Shown: in pieces, positions 1 to 8,877 of the stretch
Position numbering within the stretch: position 1 is the stretch's first letter
Layout: each line of letters starts with the position of its first letter
Assembly: GCA_028818155.1 (NCBI GenBank)
Contig: JAPPOH010000014.1
Location: 263,042 to 327,041, forward strand
DNA: 64,000 bases
Reading direction: 5' to 3'
Source: Candidatus Woesearchaeota archaeon
GTDB lineage: Archaea; Nanobdellota; Nanobdellia; Woesearchaeales; UBA525
Position numbers and translations under genes: made by a program
The notes under the pieces: generated by a model
Seen by the model: only the letters and a program-made list of their open reading frames with translations
The model's database searches: none
Told to the model about the DNA's origin: nothing

Positions 1-2
1 TC

Positions 3-275
3 GTTGTCCCCTCCTTAGCAGAAGGCTTCGGCTACACAACTGTCGAGACGAATGCACTTGGCGTTCCCGTCGTCGCAAGTGATGTTGGGAGCATTCCTGA
101 GGTTATTAGCGGAAAGCACGTGCTCGTCACACCTGCTGATCCAACATCGATTGCAGAAGGTATTTTGAACGTACACCGAAAGGAGTACAGCGTAAAGAAA
201 GGAAAAAAATACAGGTGGAAGGCGAATGTGAAAAGACTCGAAGAGGTGTACGCATCACTGACATCCTCTTCGTAA
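3..275 (+). CDS. Glycosyltransferase, C-terminal fragment (gene begins before window)
   Basis: An open frame runs in from the left edge and stops at TAA 273-275, giving 90 residues. It contains the motif SLAEGFGYTTVETNALGVPV followed by a short VASDVGSIPEVI segment. This is the donor-nucleotide-binding C-terminal motif of GT-B glycosyltransferases of family 4 (E-x7-E). The protein presumably transfers a sugar in the same glycan pathway as its neighbours. Its 3' end overlaps the next glycosyltransferase by about 60 nt. The start lies outside the window, so donor and acceptor cannot be judged. Confidence 0.8.
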   Translation, partial: VVPSLAEGFGYTTVETNALGVPVVASDVGSIPEVISGKHVLVTPADPTSIAEGILNVHRKEYSVKKGKKYRWKANVKRLEEVYASLTSSS

Positions 276-1264
276 GTGAATTCTTCTATCCACGAGCTGC
301 CGGCGGCGAAATTTGGTCGTGGGAATTATGCAAAGCATTAGCGAAAGAACACAACGTGACTGTGTTAACGTTACGACACGATGATGCATCAAGAGCAGAG
401 ACCGTGGATGGCGTTCAGATTTTCAGGCCATACGATGCAGGAAAAGGACGACTCGGCCGACGATTGGCTGCAGGGAACCTCAAGAAAAGCGTGAAAGGAT
501 ACCTGACACGGAACACCCCTGATGTCATCCACGTCATGGCATACGCTATGAACATGTCCATTAGTCGGTTAGCGAAAAGACAAAACATCCCGTGCGTGAC
601 TGCCGTGCACTCCTACTTCGGTAAAAGCTGGAAGAAACTCTCAAAAATCTCCCCGCTCCTCCGCGAGTACGAGAAGCGTGCGCTCTTGAAAGATAAATCG
701 CACGTGATGCACGTCCCATCAACGTATCTCAAAGAACGTATCCAGCGCGATCTCGGGAAACGGTGCGCTGTTGTGCATAACTGGGTAACAGCGCTTCCCA
801 AAGCACCGAAACGGACAGACGAGTATCTTTTCGTTGGGAGCTTAGAACCCGTCAAGAACCCACTCGCTTGTCTGGATGTCACCAAAAAACTTGTTGTCAT
901 CGGCACAGGTAGCTTACGGAAAAAAATGGAGAAAGAAGCAGCAAAAAAAGGGGTTCAGTGTGAGTTTCATGACCATCTCTCCCGGAAAGAAACACTGCAA
1001 CGCATTGGGAGCGCGAAACTTGTTCTTATCCCCAGCGTTACCGAATCATTTTCACTCGTCGCACTCGAAGCAGTGGCACAAGGCACGCCTGTAGCTGGAA
1101 ATATGGTTGGCATTCTTCCAGAATTACCTGGGGTCGTTTCGTTTCCACCGAAAAACATACCAACGCTCACGAAACAGCAGGTAGCTGATGTCAAAAAGAA
1201 GTTCACGATCGAAAAAGCGGTGCAAGGAATTCTCGCCTGTTACGAAAAAGCAATCAATATGTAG
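215..1264 (+). CDS. Family 4 glycosyltransferase
   Basis: This 349-residue GT-B enzyme has an N-terminal DILFVSEFFYPRAAGGEIW segment, typical of the acceptor domain of GT4 enzymes. The C-terminal half has LVLIPSVTESFSLVALEAVA, the E-x7-E donor-site motif. The first usable start is GTG 215, inside the preceding gene. No later start keeps the N-terminal strand, so GTG is accepted with some doubt. It is convergent with the 1254-2153 gene and overlaps it by 11 nt. The sugar transferred is unknown. Confidence 0.85.
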   Translation: MEGECEKTRRGVRITDILFVSEFFYPRAAGGEIWSWELCKALAKEHNVTVLTLRHDDASRAETVDGVQIFRPYDAGKGRLGRRLAAGNLKKSVKGYLTRNTPDVIHVMAYAMNMSISRLAKRQNIPCVTAVHSYFGKSWKKLSKISPLLREYEKRALLKDKSHVMHVPSTYLKERIQRDLGKRCAVVHNWVTALPKAPKRTDEYLFVGSLEPVKNPLACLDVTKKLVVIGTGSLRKKMEKEAAKKGVQCEFHDHLSRKETLQRIGSAKLVLIPSVTESFSLVALEAVAQGTPVAGNMVGILPELPGVVSFPPKNIPTLTKQQVADVKKKFTIEKAVQGILACYEKAINM

Positions 1265-2153
1265 TCTTGTACCATGCAATTGTTCGCTGCAACCCATCTT
1301 GCAGTGTTGTTTTGGTCTGAAACCCTAGTGATGCAGCTTTTTTCGTCGACAAATATCGTTGCATTTGTCCATCTGGCTTCGTCGTATCCCATGAAATCGT
1401 GCCTGTGAATCCCGTCAACGACGCAATCGTTTCAACGAGTTCCTTAATAGTAACTGGGCTCCCCGTACCGATATTCACAGGATCTGGCGTGTCAAGATGC
1501 TCAAGCGCAAACAGCACTGCACGCACAGCATCATCAACATACACAAAATCTCGCTCGGGCTTTCCCGATCCCCACGCAACAACATCGCCGCTCGCCTCAA
1601 TGAACCGTCGGATATTTGCAGGGATAACACGCATCTTCCCATCAACGAACACGTCACCTGGACCATAGATGCTGTCGAGGAGCACATTCACTGCAGGAAA
1701 CCCGTACTGCTTATGATAGAGTTGCGAGTGTGTGATCAGCAATCGTTTTGCAAGTCCGTACCCAATCATGTCCTCGTCAGGAATGCCATCATGGAGCTGT
1801 TCCTCAGCAAATGGCGCTGTCGCGTCACCCGGATACGCGTTCACCGTACTAATGCCAATAAATTTTTGCACGTTATGTCGTCGAGCATACTCAAGTACAA
1901 GTGTGTTCATCATGAGATTATTGTAAAAAACACTCCCAGGGTGCGTGCGCACATACCCAATACCGCCAAGGTCCGCTGCCAGGTGAACGACAATGGCCGG
2001 TTTCTCCTTTTCAAAGAGTGTGGCGACAGCAGTTTCCGAAGTAAGGTCGCATTCCTCTCTCGATGGAGCAACAACGTCATACTGTTCTTGCAAGGCTGGG
2101 ACGAGTCTCCCTCCAAAAAAGCCATTCCCTCCGGTGACGAGGACTTTAGTCAT
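1254..2153 (-). CDS. NAD(P)-dependent sugar epimerase/reductase, GDP-fucose synthase or ColC-like
   Basis: This 299-residue extended SDR begins TKVLVTGGNGFFGGRL, a Rossmann GxxGxxG. It carries a serine-containing STVNAYP segment and GYGLAKR, the YxxxK catalytic pair. HLAADLGGIGYVRTHPG and YGPGD resemble GDP-L-fucose synthase (WcaG) and the colitose enzyme ColC. The ATG at 2153 is preferred because the Rossmann strand starts there. It overlaps the end of the upstream dehydratase gene by 8 nt and is the last gene of a four-gene operon starting at 5695. It could finish a 4-keto-6-deoxy or 3,6-dideoxy sugar by epimerisation and reduction. Substrate assignment is inference. Confidence 0.85.
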   Translation of the reverse strand: MTKVLVTGGNGFFGGRLVPALQEQYDVVAPSREECDLTSETAVATLFEKEKPAIVVHLAADLGGIGYVRTHPGSVFYNNLMMNTLVLEYARRHNVQKFIGISTVNAYPGDATAPFAEEQLHDGIPDEDMIGYGLAKRLLITHSQLYHKQYGFPAVNVLLDSIYGPGDVFVDGKMRVIPANIRRFIEASGDVVAWGSGKPERDFVYVDDAVRAVLFALEHLDTPDPVNIGTGSPVTIKELVETIASLTGFTGTISWDTTKPDGQMQRYLSTKKAASLGFQTKTTLQDGLQRTIAWYKTTY

Positions 2154-3411
2154 ATTGCGCAAAGAACTTATCAAATACGTCGACGACGTATTGTCGTTGT
2201 TCCTCAGTCACGTACGAGTGCGTCCCGATGAAGAAGGTGTTGTTCATTACGTTGTTCGTCATAGCAAGGTCGTCTGCAACACGGATGTGCTCGCCACGGT
2301 ACGCTGGCTGCAGTGTTAAATTCCCTCCAAGAAATGCACGCGTTTCAATGTTATGCTCTTCTAAGAATCGAACGATGTCTGTTCGTGTAAAAGGGGCAGT
2401 ATCCTTCACTAAGAGCGTATATCCGTAAAACGAATGCAACGCGCCGGCAGGTGTCGCAGGCAATTGCAAATGTTTTTCATACTTTTTGAGGTGCTGCTCG
2501 TAGAACGTCGCAACTTGGATGCGATGATCAGTTAATGCGTCAAGTTTTTTCAGCTGCTCAATGCCGAGCGATGCATGAATATCAGACATGCGGACATTGT
2601 AGCCCATGATCTCAAACACGTAGCGCTCATCGTAGTCCTTGAGTTGCTCGTCCGTGAAATAAAATCGTGGTTTGCCTTCCTCATACTTCTTCAGGCGGCC
2701 AAATTCACGCATTGAACGAGCAAGGTCCTCAAGCTCATCATCGTTCGTCATGATCATGCCGCCCTCGCCGGTCGTCATGTTGTGTGCGACAAAGAAGCTG
2801 AAAGCACTCAGTGTGCCGAACGAGCCTACGCGTTTTCCATTCACCGCTGCACTGTGTGCTTCACAGCAATCCTCGAAAACTGGGAGGTTGTGTTTTTCCG
2901 CGATTGCCATGATTGCTTCCATGTCTGCCGGGCAACCGAGGGAGTGGACAGGCATAATCAGTCCTGTGTTCTCAGTAATAGCAGCTTCGATTGCAGTCGG
3001 ACTAATGTTGTAGGATCCGTCCTCAATGTCAACAAAGACAGGAACGAGACCGTTCTGAATAATTGGAGAGATGACCGTCGTGAAAGTGGCTGCAGGAACA
3101 ATGACTTCCGCACCCTTCTTCACTCTACCAGCCTTAATGAGAATTGCCAGAGCAAGTAAATTAGCTGAAGACCCTGAGTTCACGGCGATACCGTGTTTCG
3201 TTCCGACATACGCGGCATATTCTTTCTCGAACTGTATAACTTTCTTTCCCTGTGAAATCCATAATGAAAGGAGTGAGTCAAGTGCATTGTTTATTTCTTC
3301 ATGACCGAAACATGGAGCGCCGACCTTCACAATTGACTTACCAGGTGTGAATGGTTCCTGTTTTCTTGCGTCCATGTATTCCTTCACGAGTTCAAAAATC
3401 TTCTCTTTCAT
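2146..3411 (-). CDS. PLP-dependent sugar 3-dehydratase, RfbH/ColD-like (DegT/DnrJ/EryC1/StrS fold)
   Basis: This 421-residue fold-type I PLP enzyme keeps the phosphate-binding SGSSAN motif (about 79-84) and the cofactor Asp in FEDCCEAH (about 179-186). In FFVAHNMTTGEGGM the usual Schiff-base lysine is replaced by His210. That replacement is the hallmark of the 3-dehydratases RfbH/E1 and ColD, which remove the C3 hydroxyl of 4-keto-6-deoxy sugars. The N-terminus and length resemble RfbH, but the cysteine cluster that holds the 2Fe-2S centre in RfbH is absent, as in ColD. The start at 3411 forms an ATGA overlap with the upstream epimerase. The predicted role is making a 3,6-dideoxy-4-keto sugar nucleotide. 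Whether the carrier is CDP or GDP is open. Confidence 0.85.
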   Translation of the reverse strand: MKEKIFELVKEYMDARKQEPFTPGKSIVKVGAPCFGHEEINNALDSLLSLWISQGKKVIQFEKEYAAYVGTKHGIAVNSGSSANLLALAILIKAGRVKKGAEVIVPAATFTTVISPIIQNGLVPVFVDIEDGSYNISPTAIEAAITENTGLIMPVHSLGCPADMEAIMAIAEKHNLPVFEDCCEAHSAAVNGKRVGSFGTLSAFSFFVAHNMTTGEGGMIMTNDDELEDLARSMREFGRLKKYEEGKPRFYFTDEQLKDYDERYVFEIMGYNVRMSDIHASLGIEQLKKLDALTDHRIQVATFYEQHLKKYEKHLQLPATPAGALHSFYGYTLLVKDTAPFTRTDIVRFLEEHNIETRAFLGGNLTLQPAYRGEHIRVADDLAMTNNVMNNTFFIGTHSYVTEEQRQYVVDVFDKFFAQYD

Positions 3412-4376
3412 GTGAATTTCCCCTCGTACCAATCATAGCACTGTTTGATACCTTCGTTCAAGCTCGTTGATGGTGCGAAACCAAGTTTTTCTAACTTTGC
3501 TATATCTGGGCATCGACGCATCACCGATCCCTCAGGAGCAGGTTGCACATCAATCTCTGGCGAGACACCTGCCACGTTGAATACTTTCTGCGCAAGATCA
3601 AGAATCTTTAGTTCATCATCACTCCGTCCGATGTGAATCGTTTGTCCGTTCGTTCCGGATTCCATCACAAGTTGTGTTGCTCGCACACCATCATCGACAT
3701 AACAAAATGTTCTCGTTTCTTGTCCGCCGTAAATTTTGAATGGGTTTTCTTTCTTTACCACACGTTCGATGAACTGTGGAATAACGTGCTCGAAGCCCAT
3801 CCGTGGACCGTAAATATTATGATACCTGATGATAACGTAGTTCTTCATGTCGTGTGCTTTTGCATAGGCGTGCATCGCGACCTCGCCGATGATTTTACTT
3901 GCGCCGTAACTCCAGCGCACGTTTGTCGGGTCATCAACAGCGAACGGTACTTCTTCAGGTGTTGGAATCGGGAATTTTTCGCCAAGTAATCGGAGTGCGC
4001 CAGCATACGTTTCAGAGCTTGATGTAAAGAGGAGCTTTCCTTTTGGTTGTGTGACGAACCAGTCAAGGACGTTAAGTGTGCCAAGGACACCAACTTTGAG
4101 CACTTTGTCAGGGATCTTGTAAAAGTTTCCCGTTCCATTGATTGCGGCAAGGTGATACACGTAATCGAACCCTTCTAAATCGGTAAAACTCTCTGCGAGT
4201 GTGATATCTCGCTTCAAGAACGTAACATTTTCCCGATCAACAAGTTTCTTGAAATCTTCGTCTTCTTCAGCGCGGGCAAAATTATCAAGAATCGTGACAT
4301 CATAGTCTTGATCAGCAAGGTGTCTTGCTAAGTGGCAACCGATGAAGCCAGCGCCGCCAGTTACGAGCGCTTTCAT
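3408..4376 (-). CDS. NAD(P)-dependent sugar-nucleotide epimerase/dehydratase (extended SDR)
   Basis: This 322-residue protein starts KALVTGGAGFIGCHLA, a classic Rossmann nucleotide-binding motif. It has the catalytic FTSSSETY serine segment, SYGASK (YxxxK) and the substrate-binding YHNIYGPRMG. It most resembles UDP-glucose 4-epimerase and UDP-glucuronate decarboxylase relatives. It is linked by ATGA overlaps to the UDP-sugar dehydrogenase upstream and the dehydratase downstream. Acting on the uronic acid made upstream would be one plausible role. The exact reaction cannot be read from the sequence. Confidence 0.85.
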   Translation of the reverse strand: MKALVTGGAGFIGCHLARHLADQDYDVTILDNFARAEEDEDFKKLVDRENVTFLKRDITLAESFTDLEGFDYVYHLAAINGTGNFYKIPDKVLKVGVLGTLNVLDWFVTQPKGKLLFTSSSETYAGALRLLGEKFPIPTPEEVPFAVDDPTNVRWSYGASKIIGEVAMHAYAKAHDMKNYVIIRYHNIYGPRMGFEHVIPQFIERVVKKENPFKIYGGQETRTFCYVDDGVRATQLVMESGTNGQTIHIGRSDDELKILDLAQKVFNVAGVSPEIDVQPAPEGSVMRRCPDIAKLEKLGFAPSTSLNEGIKQCYDWYEGKFT

Positions 4377-5695
4377 GTACCTACTCCCATGTACGTGACA
4401 TTGTCAATTTCATCGAACATGCTTTTTTCGAACATACGCCACGCATCATAGAAGATGCTTGGTTTTTTCATACTGCGACAAAGCTTGAACGGATCGAGAT
4501 CTTTGTACGAGGCATGGTTGTTTAAGAACACAACAACATCAGCATCAGCACAGCCTTCCTCTATTGATGTGACAGTCACGCCGAGTTTCTCTATTTCATT
4601 GCGTGCGACGACAGGATCATATCCATACACCGTTGTCACTTCTTTCTGTAGGGCGTCCAAGAACCAGAGTGATGTTGAATCCCGAAGATCTGATGTCTCC
4701 GGTTGTCCTTTGAATGCAAAGCCGACAAGAAATACTTTTGCGGAAGCTATATCTTTTCCTACTGCGGCGAGATGTTTCTTGATGCGAGCAACCATCTGGA
4801 TTGGAATGTATTCATTGACGACGCGTCCGTGTTTGATGAGTTCTGGTTTATATCCTGCTTTACTTGAAAAATCATACAAGATGTGTGGATCCTTCGAGAG
4901 GCATGCGCCACCAACACCTGGACTCGGAACCGGTACATTGTTTCTCGGGTAGTGTGTGTTTGCTGCATTCACGAGTTCAGTCGCATCGAGGTTCAATTGC
5001 TCGCACACCATCGCGATCTCATTCGCGTACGCAAATCGTATATCTCGGTACGAATTATCGATAAGTTTGACCATCTCTGCAGCTTCAATGGAAGAGACAA
5101 CAAGGATTGTTGGTGTGATTTTTCTGAACAAATCTGTTGCAACCGTGACACTCTTCTCATCATACCCCCCAATAATTTGTGAGTTTGATTCCAGTTCGAT
5201 AATCGCTTTGCCCTCAATCGTTCGCTCAGGTGCAAAAACGAATGAAAACCCCTCACCTGCTTTCAGTTTCGAGTGTTCCTCAAGAACTGGGAGTGCGATC
5301 GATCTGCTCAGGCCGACAGGAACCGTGGAGCGGAGCACAACAAGTGCATCCTGCTGCATGTGATTGGCAACATCGCGGAGCACGTTCTGAATGTAATCGA
5401 TGTTCGGTTCTTGTTGTCCTTTCACGAGCGGTGTACCAACCGAAATAATGTAGGCATCGATTTCTTCATCAGGAAGTGCTGTGTGAATGGAGAGTCTCCC
5501 CGTACTCTGCTCATGCTGTAATAGTTGTGGAAGTCCTTTCTCCTGAAAGTGCGGTTTTCCTGCTTGTAAGTCTGCTACAACGTCTGCGTTGATTTCAATG
5601 CCGAAGACACGGAATCCTCGTTTTGCAAGCACAACTGCAAGCGTGAGGCCTACGTACCCCATACCCATGACTGCTATCGATTTGACGAGTTTCAT
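4373..5695 (-). CDS. Nucleotide sugar dehydrogenase (UDP-glucose or UDP-HexNAc 6-dehydrogenase family)
   Basis: This protein of about 440 residues begins SIAVMGMGYVGLTLAVVLA, the NAD-binding domain of the family. It carries the catalytic cysteine motif GGACLSKDPH and a C-terminal domain containing VGFAFKGQPETSDLRDS. It oxidises the C6 hydroxyl of a UDP-sugar to a carboxylate in two NAD-dependent steps. ATG 5695 is chosen. A TTG at 5707 is in frame, but a TATA-like TTTATTAAA lies just upstream, about 25-35 nt from the ATG. It leads a four-gene operon ending at 1254. Confidence 0.9.
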   Translation of the reverse strand: MKLVKSIAVMGMGYVGLTLAVVLAKRGFRVFGIEINADVVADLQAGKPHFQEKGLPQLLQHEQSTGRLSIHTALPDEEIDAYIISVGTPLVKGQQEPNIDYIQNVLRDVANHMQQDALVVLRSTVPVGLSRSIALPVLEEHSKLKAGEGFSFVFAPERTIEGKAIIELESNSQIIGGYDEKSVTVATDLFRKITPTILVVSSIEAAEMVKLIDNSYRDIRFAYANEIAMVCEQLNLDATELVNAANTHYPRNNVPVPSPGVGGACLSKDPHILYDFSSKAGYKPELIKHGRVVNEYIPIQMVARIKKHLAAVGKDIASAKVFLVGFAFKGQPETSDLRDSTSLWFLDALQKEVTTVYGYDPVVARNEIEKLGVTVTSIEEGCADADVVVFLNNHASYKDLDPFKLCRSMKKPSIFYDAWRMFEKSMFDEIDNVTYMGVGT

Positions 5696-5787
5696 ACCCC
5701 GCTTCAATGAGAAAGTAATCGTTTAATAAAGCTTTCTGAGAGATCCTCATGGAAACCCTTAAAAACACCAATATAACCTTCGACCGT

Positions 5788-6843
5788 ATGGGGAAGGTGG
5801 CGTTACTCACAGGCGTGACAGGACAAGATGGCAGTCACCTTGCTGATTTCTTACTCGAGAAGGGATATGAAGTGCACGGCCTCATCAGACGGAGCAGCAG
5901 CTTCAACACCGACAGAGTCGACCATATTTTCAGAGATATTCATGAGAAAGACGTCAAGTTCTTCCTCCACTATGGTGATCTCACTGACGAAGGAAGCGTG
6001 AGTACGCTGATCCAAGAGCTCACACCAGATGAAATCTACCACCTTGGTGCGCAGAGCCACGTCCGTGTGAGTTTCGATATCCCTGTGTACACTGCGCAGG
6101 CGACTGCAATGGGAACACTCCACATTCTGGAGGCGATCAGAAAATACAGTCCGAAGAGTAAGTTCTACCAAGCAAGTAGCAGCGAGATGTTCGGGCTCGT
6201 GCAAGAAAACCCACAAAAAGAAACAACACCGTTTTATCCGCGCAGCCCGTACGGTGTATCAAAAGTGTTTGCGTACTGGATGACACGGAACTACAGAGAG
6301 GCGTACAACATCTTCGGGTGCAATGGCATCCTCTTCAACCATGAAGGTCCTCGACGAGGAGGAACGTTCGTCACGAGAAAAATTACACGAGCACTCGCAT
6401 GCATCAAAGCAGGCAAGCAAGACTGTCTCTACTTGGGAAATCTTGACGCGCGACGAGATTGGGGCTCAGCAGCAGATTTCGTTGAAGGTATGTGGCTCAT
6501 GCTCCAACAGGAGAAACCTGATGACTATGTCCTCGCCACCGGAGAAGAGCACACGGTGCGAGAGTTCTGTGAAGAAGCATTCAAACACGCAGGCATGGAG
6601 ATAGCGTGGGAAGGATCAGGCCTTGAGGAGAAAGGTGTTGTGAAAGCAACTGGAAAGACCGTTATTGCAATCGACAAAAAGTACTTCCGACCAACAGAAG
6701 TGGACCTTCTCTTGGGAGATCCCACGAAGGCAAAAGAGCAGCTCGGCTGGGAGCCGAAAGTTACGTTCCACGACCTCGTGAAAATTATGGTCGATGCTGA
6801 TATTGCGGCGCTCGCTGAAGGAACTGATTACAAGTTCCGATAG
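5788..6843 (+). CDS. gmd: GDP-mannose 4,6-dehydratase
   Basis: This 351-residue extended SDR starts [18 protein letters not shown]. It has [22 protein letters not shown] and YGVSK with the catalytic Tyr/Lys, and FNHEGPRRG, all diagnostic of Gmd. It converts GDP-D-mannose to GDP-4-keto-6-deoxy-D-mannose, precursor of GDP-fucose, GDP-rhamnose, GDP-perosamine and GDP-colitose. An in-frame ATG at 5749 lies upstream of the TATA-like CTTAAAAACA, so ATG 5788, about 25 nt downstream of that box, is the likely leaderless start. A GT10 transferase and fucose-synthase-like SDRs nearby fit a GDP-deoxyhexose route. Confidence 0.93.
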   Translation: MGKVALLTGVTGQDGSHLADFLLEKGYEVHGLIRRSSSFNTDRVDHIFRDIHEKDVKFFLHYGDLTDEGSVSTLIQELTPDEIYHLGAQSHVRVSFDIPVYTAQATAMGTLHILEAIRKYSPKSKFYQASSSEMFGLVQENPQKETTPFYPRSPYGVSKVFAYWMTRNYREAYNIFGCNGILFNHEGPRRGGTFVTRKITRALACIKAGKQDCLYLGNLDARRDWGSAADFVEGMWLMLQQEKPDDYVLATGEEHTVREFCEEAFKHAGMEIAWEGSGLEEKGVVKATGKTVIAIDKKYFRPTEVDLLLGDPTKAKEQLGWEPKVTFHDLVKIMVDADIAALAEGTDYKFR

Positions 6844-6874
6844 CATTATAAGTTTTTGACAGCTCTCTCATTCT

Positions 6875-7828
6875 ATGAGTTTTTGGAACGGCAAACGAGT
6901 CCTCGTTACAGGTGCGAGTGGTTTCATCGGCAGCCATCTTGTAGAACGGCTGATCAAAGAAGGCGCTACTGTGAGAGGAACAAGCAGGAGAAGCGAGCCA
7001 CCGTTCCTCGCGAACGTGTCATGTGAACTGCTCACAGGGGATTTGCACGATCCTTCATTCTGTACACAAGCAGTCGCTGGGCAAGACGTTGTTATGCATC
7101 TCGCGGCAACAGTTGGGGGAGTCCATTACAATAACGCGCATCCCGCATCGTTATTTCGCAACAACCTCCAACCATTCATCAACGTGCTGGAAGCAGCACG
7201 ACAAGCACAAGTCTCGCTCTTCGTCACATGTAGCTCCGCGTGTGTCTATCCGCGAGACTGCACCATCCCCACACCTGAAGAAGAGGGATTCAAGGATTTT
7301 CCCGAGAAGACAAACGAAGGGTACGGGATGGCGAAACGCATGCAAGAGTATCTCTCGATGAAATACGCAGAAGAGTACGGGATGACCATCGCGATACCGC
7401 GACCGTATAACGCGTACGGGCCGAGAGATGATTTCGATCCCGAAACAAGCCATGTGATTCCTGCGTTGATAAAAAAAGTCGTTGATGGTGAAGACCCAGT
7501 GAACGTATGGGGTTCGGGAGAACAGAGCAGATCCTTTTTGTTCGTCGAAGATTTTGTTACAGGCGTTCTTCTCACTGCAGAAAAACATGCGATCGCACAA
7601 CCTGTGAACATCGGTAATAATGAAGAAACGACGATCAAGGAACTCGTGGAACATATTTTGCAAATCGCTGGGAAATCATCGAAAATGGAATTTAACACGT
7701 CGCAACCGCAAGGACAACCACGACGTAAGTGTGATACGACGAAAATGAAACAGGTCCTTGGTTGGGAGCCAGAAACAACCCTTGCAGAAGGACTCAAGAA
7801 GACGATTGCCTGGTACCAGGATCGCTAA
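6875..7828 (+). CDS. NAD(P)-dependent sugar-nucleotide epimerase (extended SDR)
   Basis: This 317-residue protein begins GKRVLVTGASGFIGSHLVE. It has HLAATVGGVHYNNAHP, the serine segment TCSSACVYP, GYGMAKR (YxxxK) and RPYNAYGPRDD. It sits between the GDP-fucose synthase and GDP-mannose 3,5-epimerase branches of the family. It likely epimerises and/or reduces the 4-keto sugar made by the adjacent Gmd. It has its own TATA box (CATTATAAG, about 26 nt before the ATG), so it appears leaderless rather than strictly operonic with gmd. Confidence 0.85.
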   Translation: MSFWNGKRVLVTGASGFIGSHLVERLIKEGATVRGTSRRSEPPFLANVSCELLTGDLHDPSFCTQAVAGQDVVMHLAATVGGVHYNNAHPASLFRNNLQPFINVLEAARQAQVSLFVTCSSACVYPRDCTIPTPEEEGFKDFPEKTNEGYGMAKRMQEYLSMKYAEEYGMTIAIPRPYNAYGPRDDFDPETSHVIPALIKKVVDGEDPVNVWGSGEQSRSFLFVEDFVTGVLLTAEKHAIAQPVNIGNNEETTIKELVEHILQIAGKSSKMEFNTSQPQGQPRRKCDTTKMKQVLGWEPETTLAEGLKKTIAWYQDR

Positions 7829-7860
7829 AGTTTATATACACGAGCAAGGACACGACGCCT

Positions 7861-8877
7861 ATGGGTGGGATTCCTGTTGCACAGATGTTAGAACTTTGTA
7901 ACACAACAGATGAGCGAAAGCGCTACTGGAACGGGAAGAGCGTCCTTGTAACCGGTGCAACAGGCATGATGGGGTCATGGATCACACACGTGCTTGTCGC
8001 TGCAGGCGCGCACGTGACTGTACTCGTCCGTGATTGGGCAACCGGCTCGTTATTGTATGAAGGTGATGCGGTCAAGCACGTGAACATCGTGTACGGCTCG
8101 CTTGGAGATTTTGAAACGCTGGAGCGCATCTTCTCAGATTACGAACCATCCTTCGTCTTCCATATGGGCGCGCAAACACAGGTTCGCGCAGCGTATAGGA
8201 ATCCGAAAGAAACATTCGAATCGAATGTTCTTGGCACGTGGAACGTGCTGGAAGCAGCCCGGCGATGCGACACGCCACCAGGGATTATTGTTGCGTCATC
8301 GGACAAAGCGTACGGCTCACAAGAAAAGCTCCCCTACACTGAGGAGACGCCGTTGGAAGGAGAGTACCCGTATGATGTCTCAAAATCATGCACTGACTTG
8401 ATCGCGCAATCGTACGTACACACGTACAAGCTGCCTCTTTGCATAACAAGATGTGGGAACCTGTACGGGCCAGGAGACCTAAACTATGACCGACTCATTC
8501 CTGGAACGATCAAGAGTATTCTGCTGGGAGAGACCCCCATTATCAGAAGTGATGGGACATACGTGCGAGATTACATTTTTACGCCAGACGCTGTCGATGG
8601 GGTATTGACGATCGCAGAGAATTTTGGACAGGTCGTTGGTGAGGCATTCAACCTCAGCACAGGGAACAAACTCACTGTACTCGACCTCTTCACCACCATA
8701 CTCAAGCTACTGGGCTCTGATGCAAAGCCGAAGATTCTGAATGAAGCGACTGCGGAGATCAAAGAACAGTATCTGTCAAGCGAAAAAGCAAAAACGTTAT
8801 TACACTGGCAGCCTCGACACGCGTTGCAAGAAAGCTTACAGATTACGATTGACTGGTATAAGGAGCAGCTCAACTGA
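7861..8877 (+). CDS. CDP-glucose 4,6-dehydratase-like SDR
   Basis: This 338-residue protein has the family start YWNGKSVLVTGATGMMGSW and HMGAQTQVRAAYRNP. VASSDKAYG and YDVSKSC supply the SDKxY and YxxxK residues typical of RfbG, and GNLYGPGDLNYDRLIP follows. RfbG converts CDP-glucose to CDP-4-keto-6-deoxyglucose, the first committed step to 3,6-dideoxyhexoses. An RfbF-type cytidylyltransferase (18005) and an RfbE-like epimerase (25786) elsewhere in the window support this. ATG 7861 is preferred because a TATA box, GTTTATATAC, sits about 26 nt upstream. An in-frame extension would cross that box. Confidence 0.82.
   Translation: MGGIPVAQMLELCNTTDERKRYWNGKSVLVTGATGMMGSWITHVLVAAGAHVTVLVRDWATGSLLYEGDAVKHVNIVYGSLGDFETLERIFSDYEPSFVFHMGAQTQVRAAYRNPKETFESNVLGTWNVLEAARRCDTPPGIIVASSDKAYGSQEKLPYTEETPLEGEYPYDVSKSCTDLIAQSYVHTYKLPLCITRCGNLYGPGDLNYDRLIPGTIKSILLGETPIIRSDGTYVRDYIFTPDAVDGVLTIAENFGQVVGEAFNLSTGNKLTVLDLFTTILKLLGSDAKPKILNEATAEIKEQYLSSEKAKTLLHWQPRHALQESLQITIDWYKEQLN

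Noticed and set aside
1497..2231. 244-codon plus-strand frame antisense to the SDR at 1254-2153
   Set aside because: The opposite strand encodes a clear SDR with all motifs; this frame has no family features.
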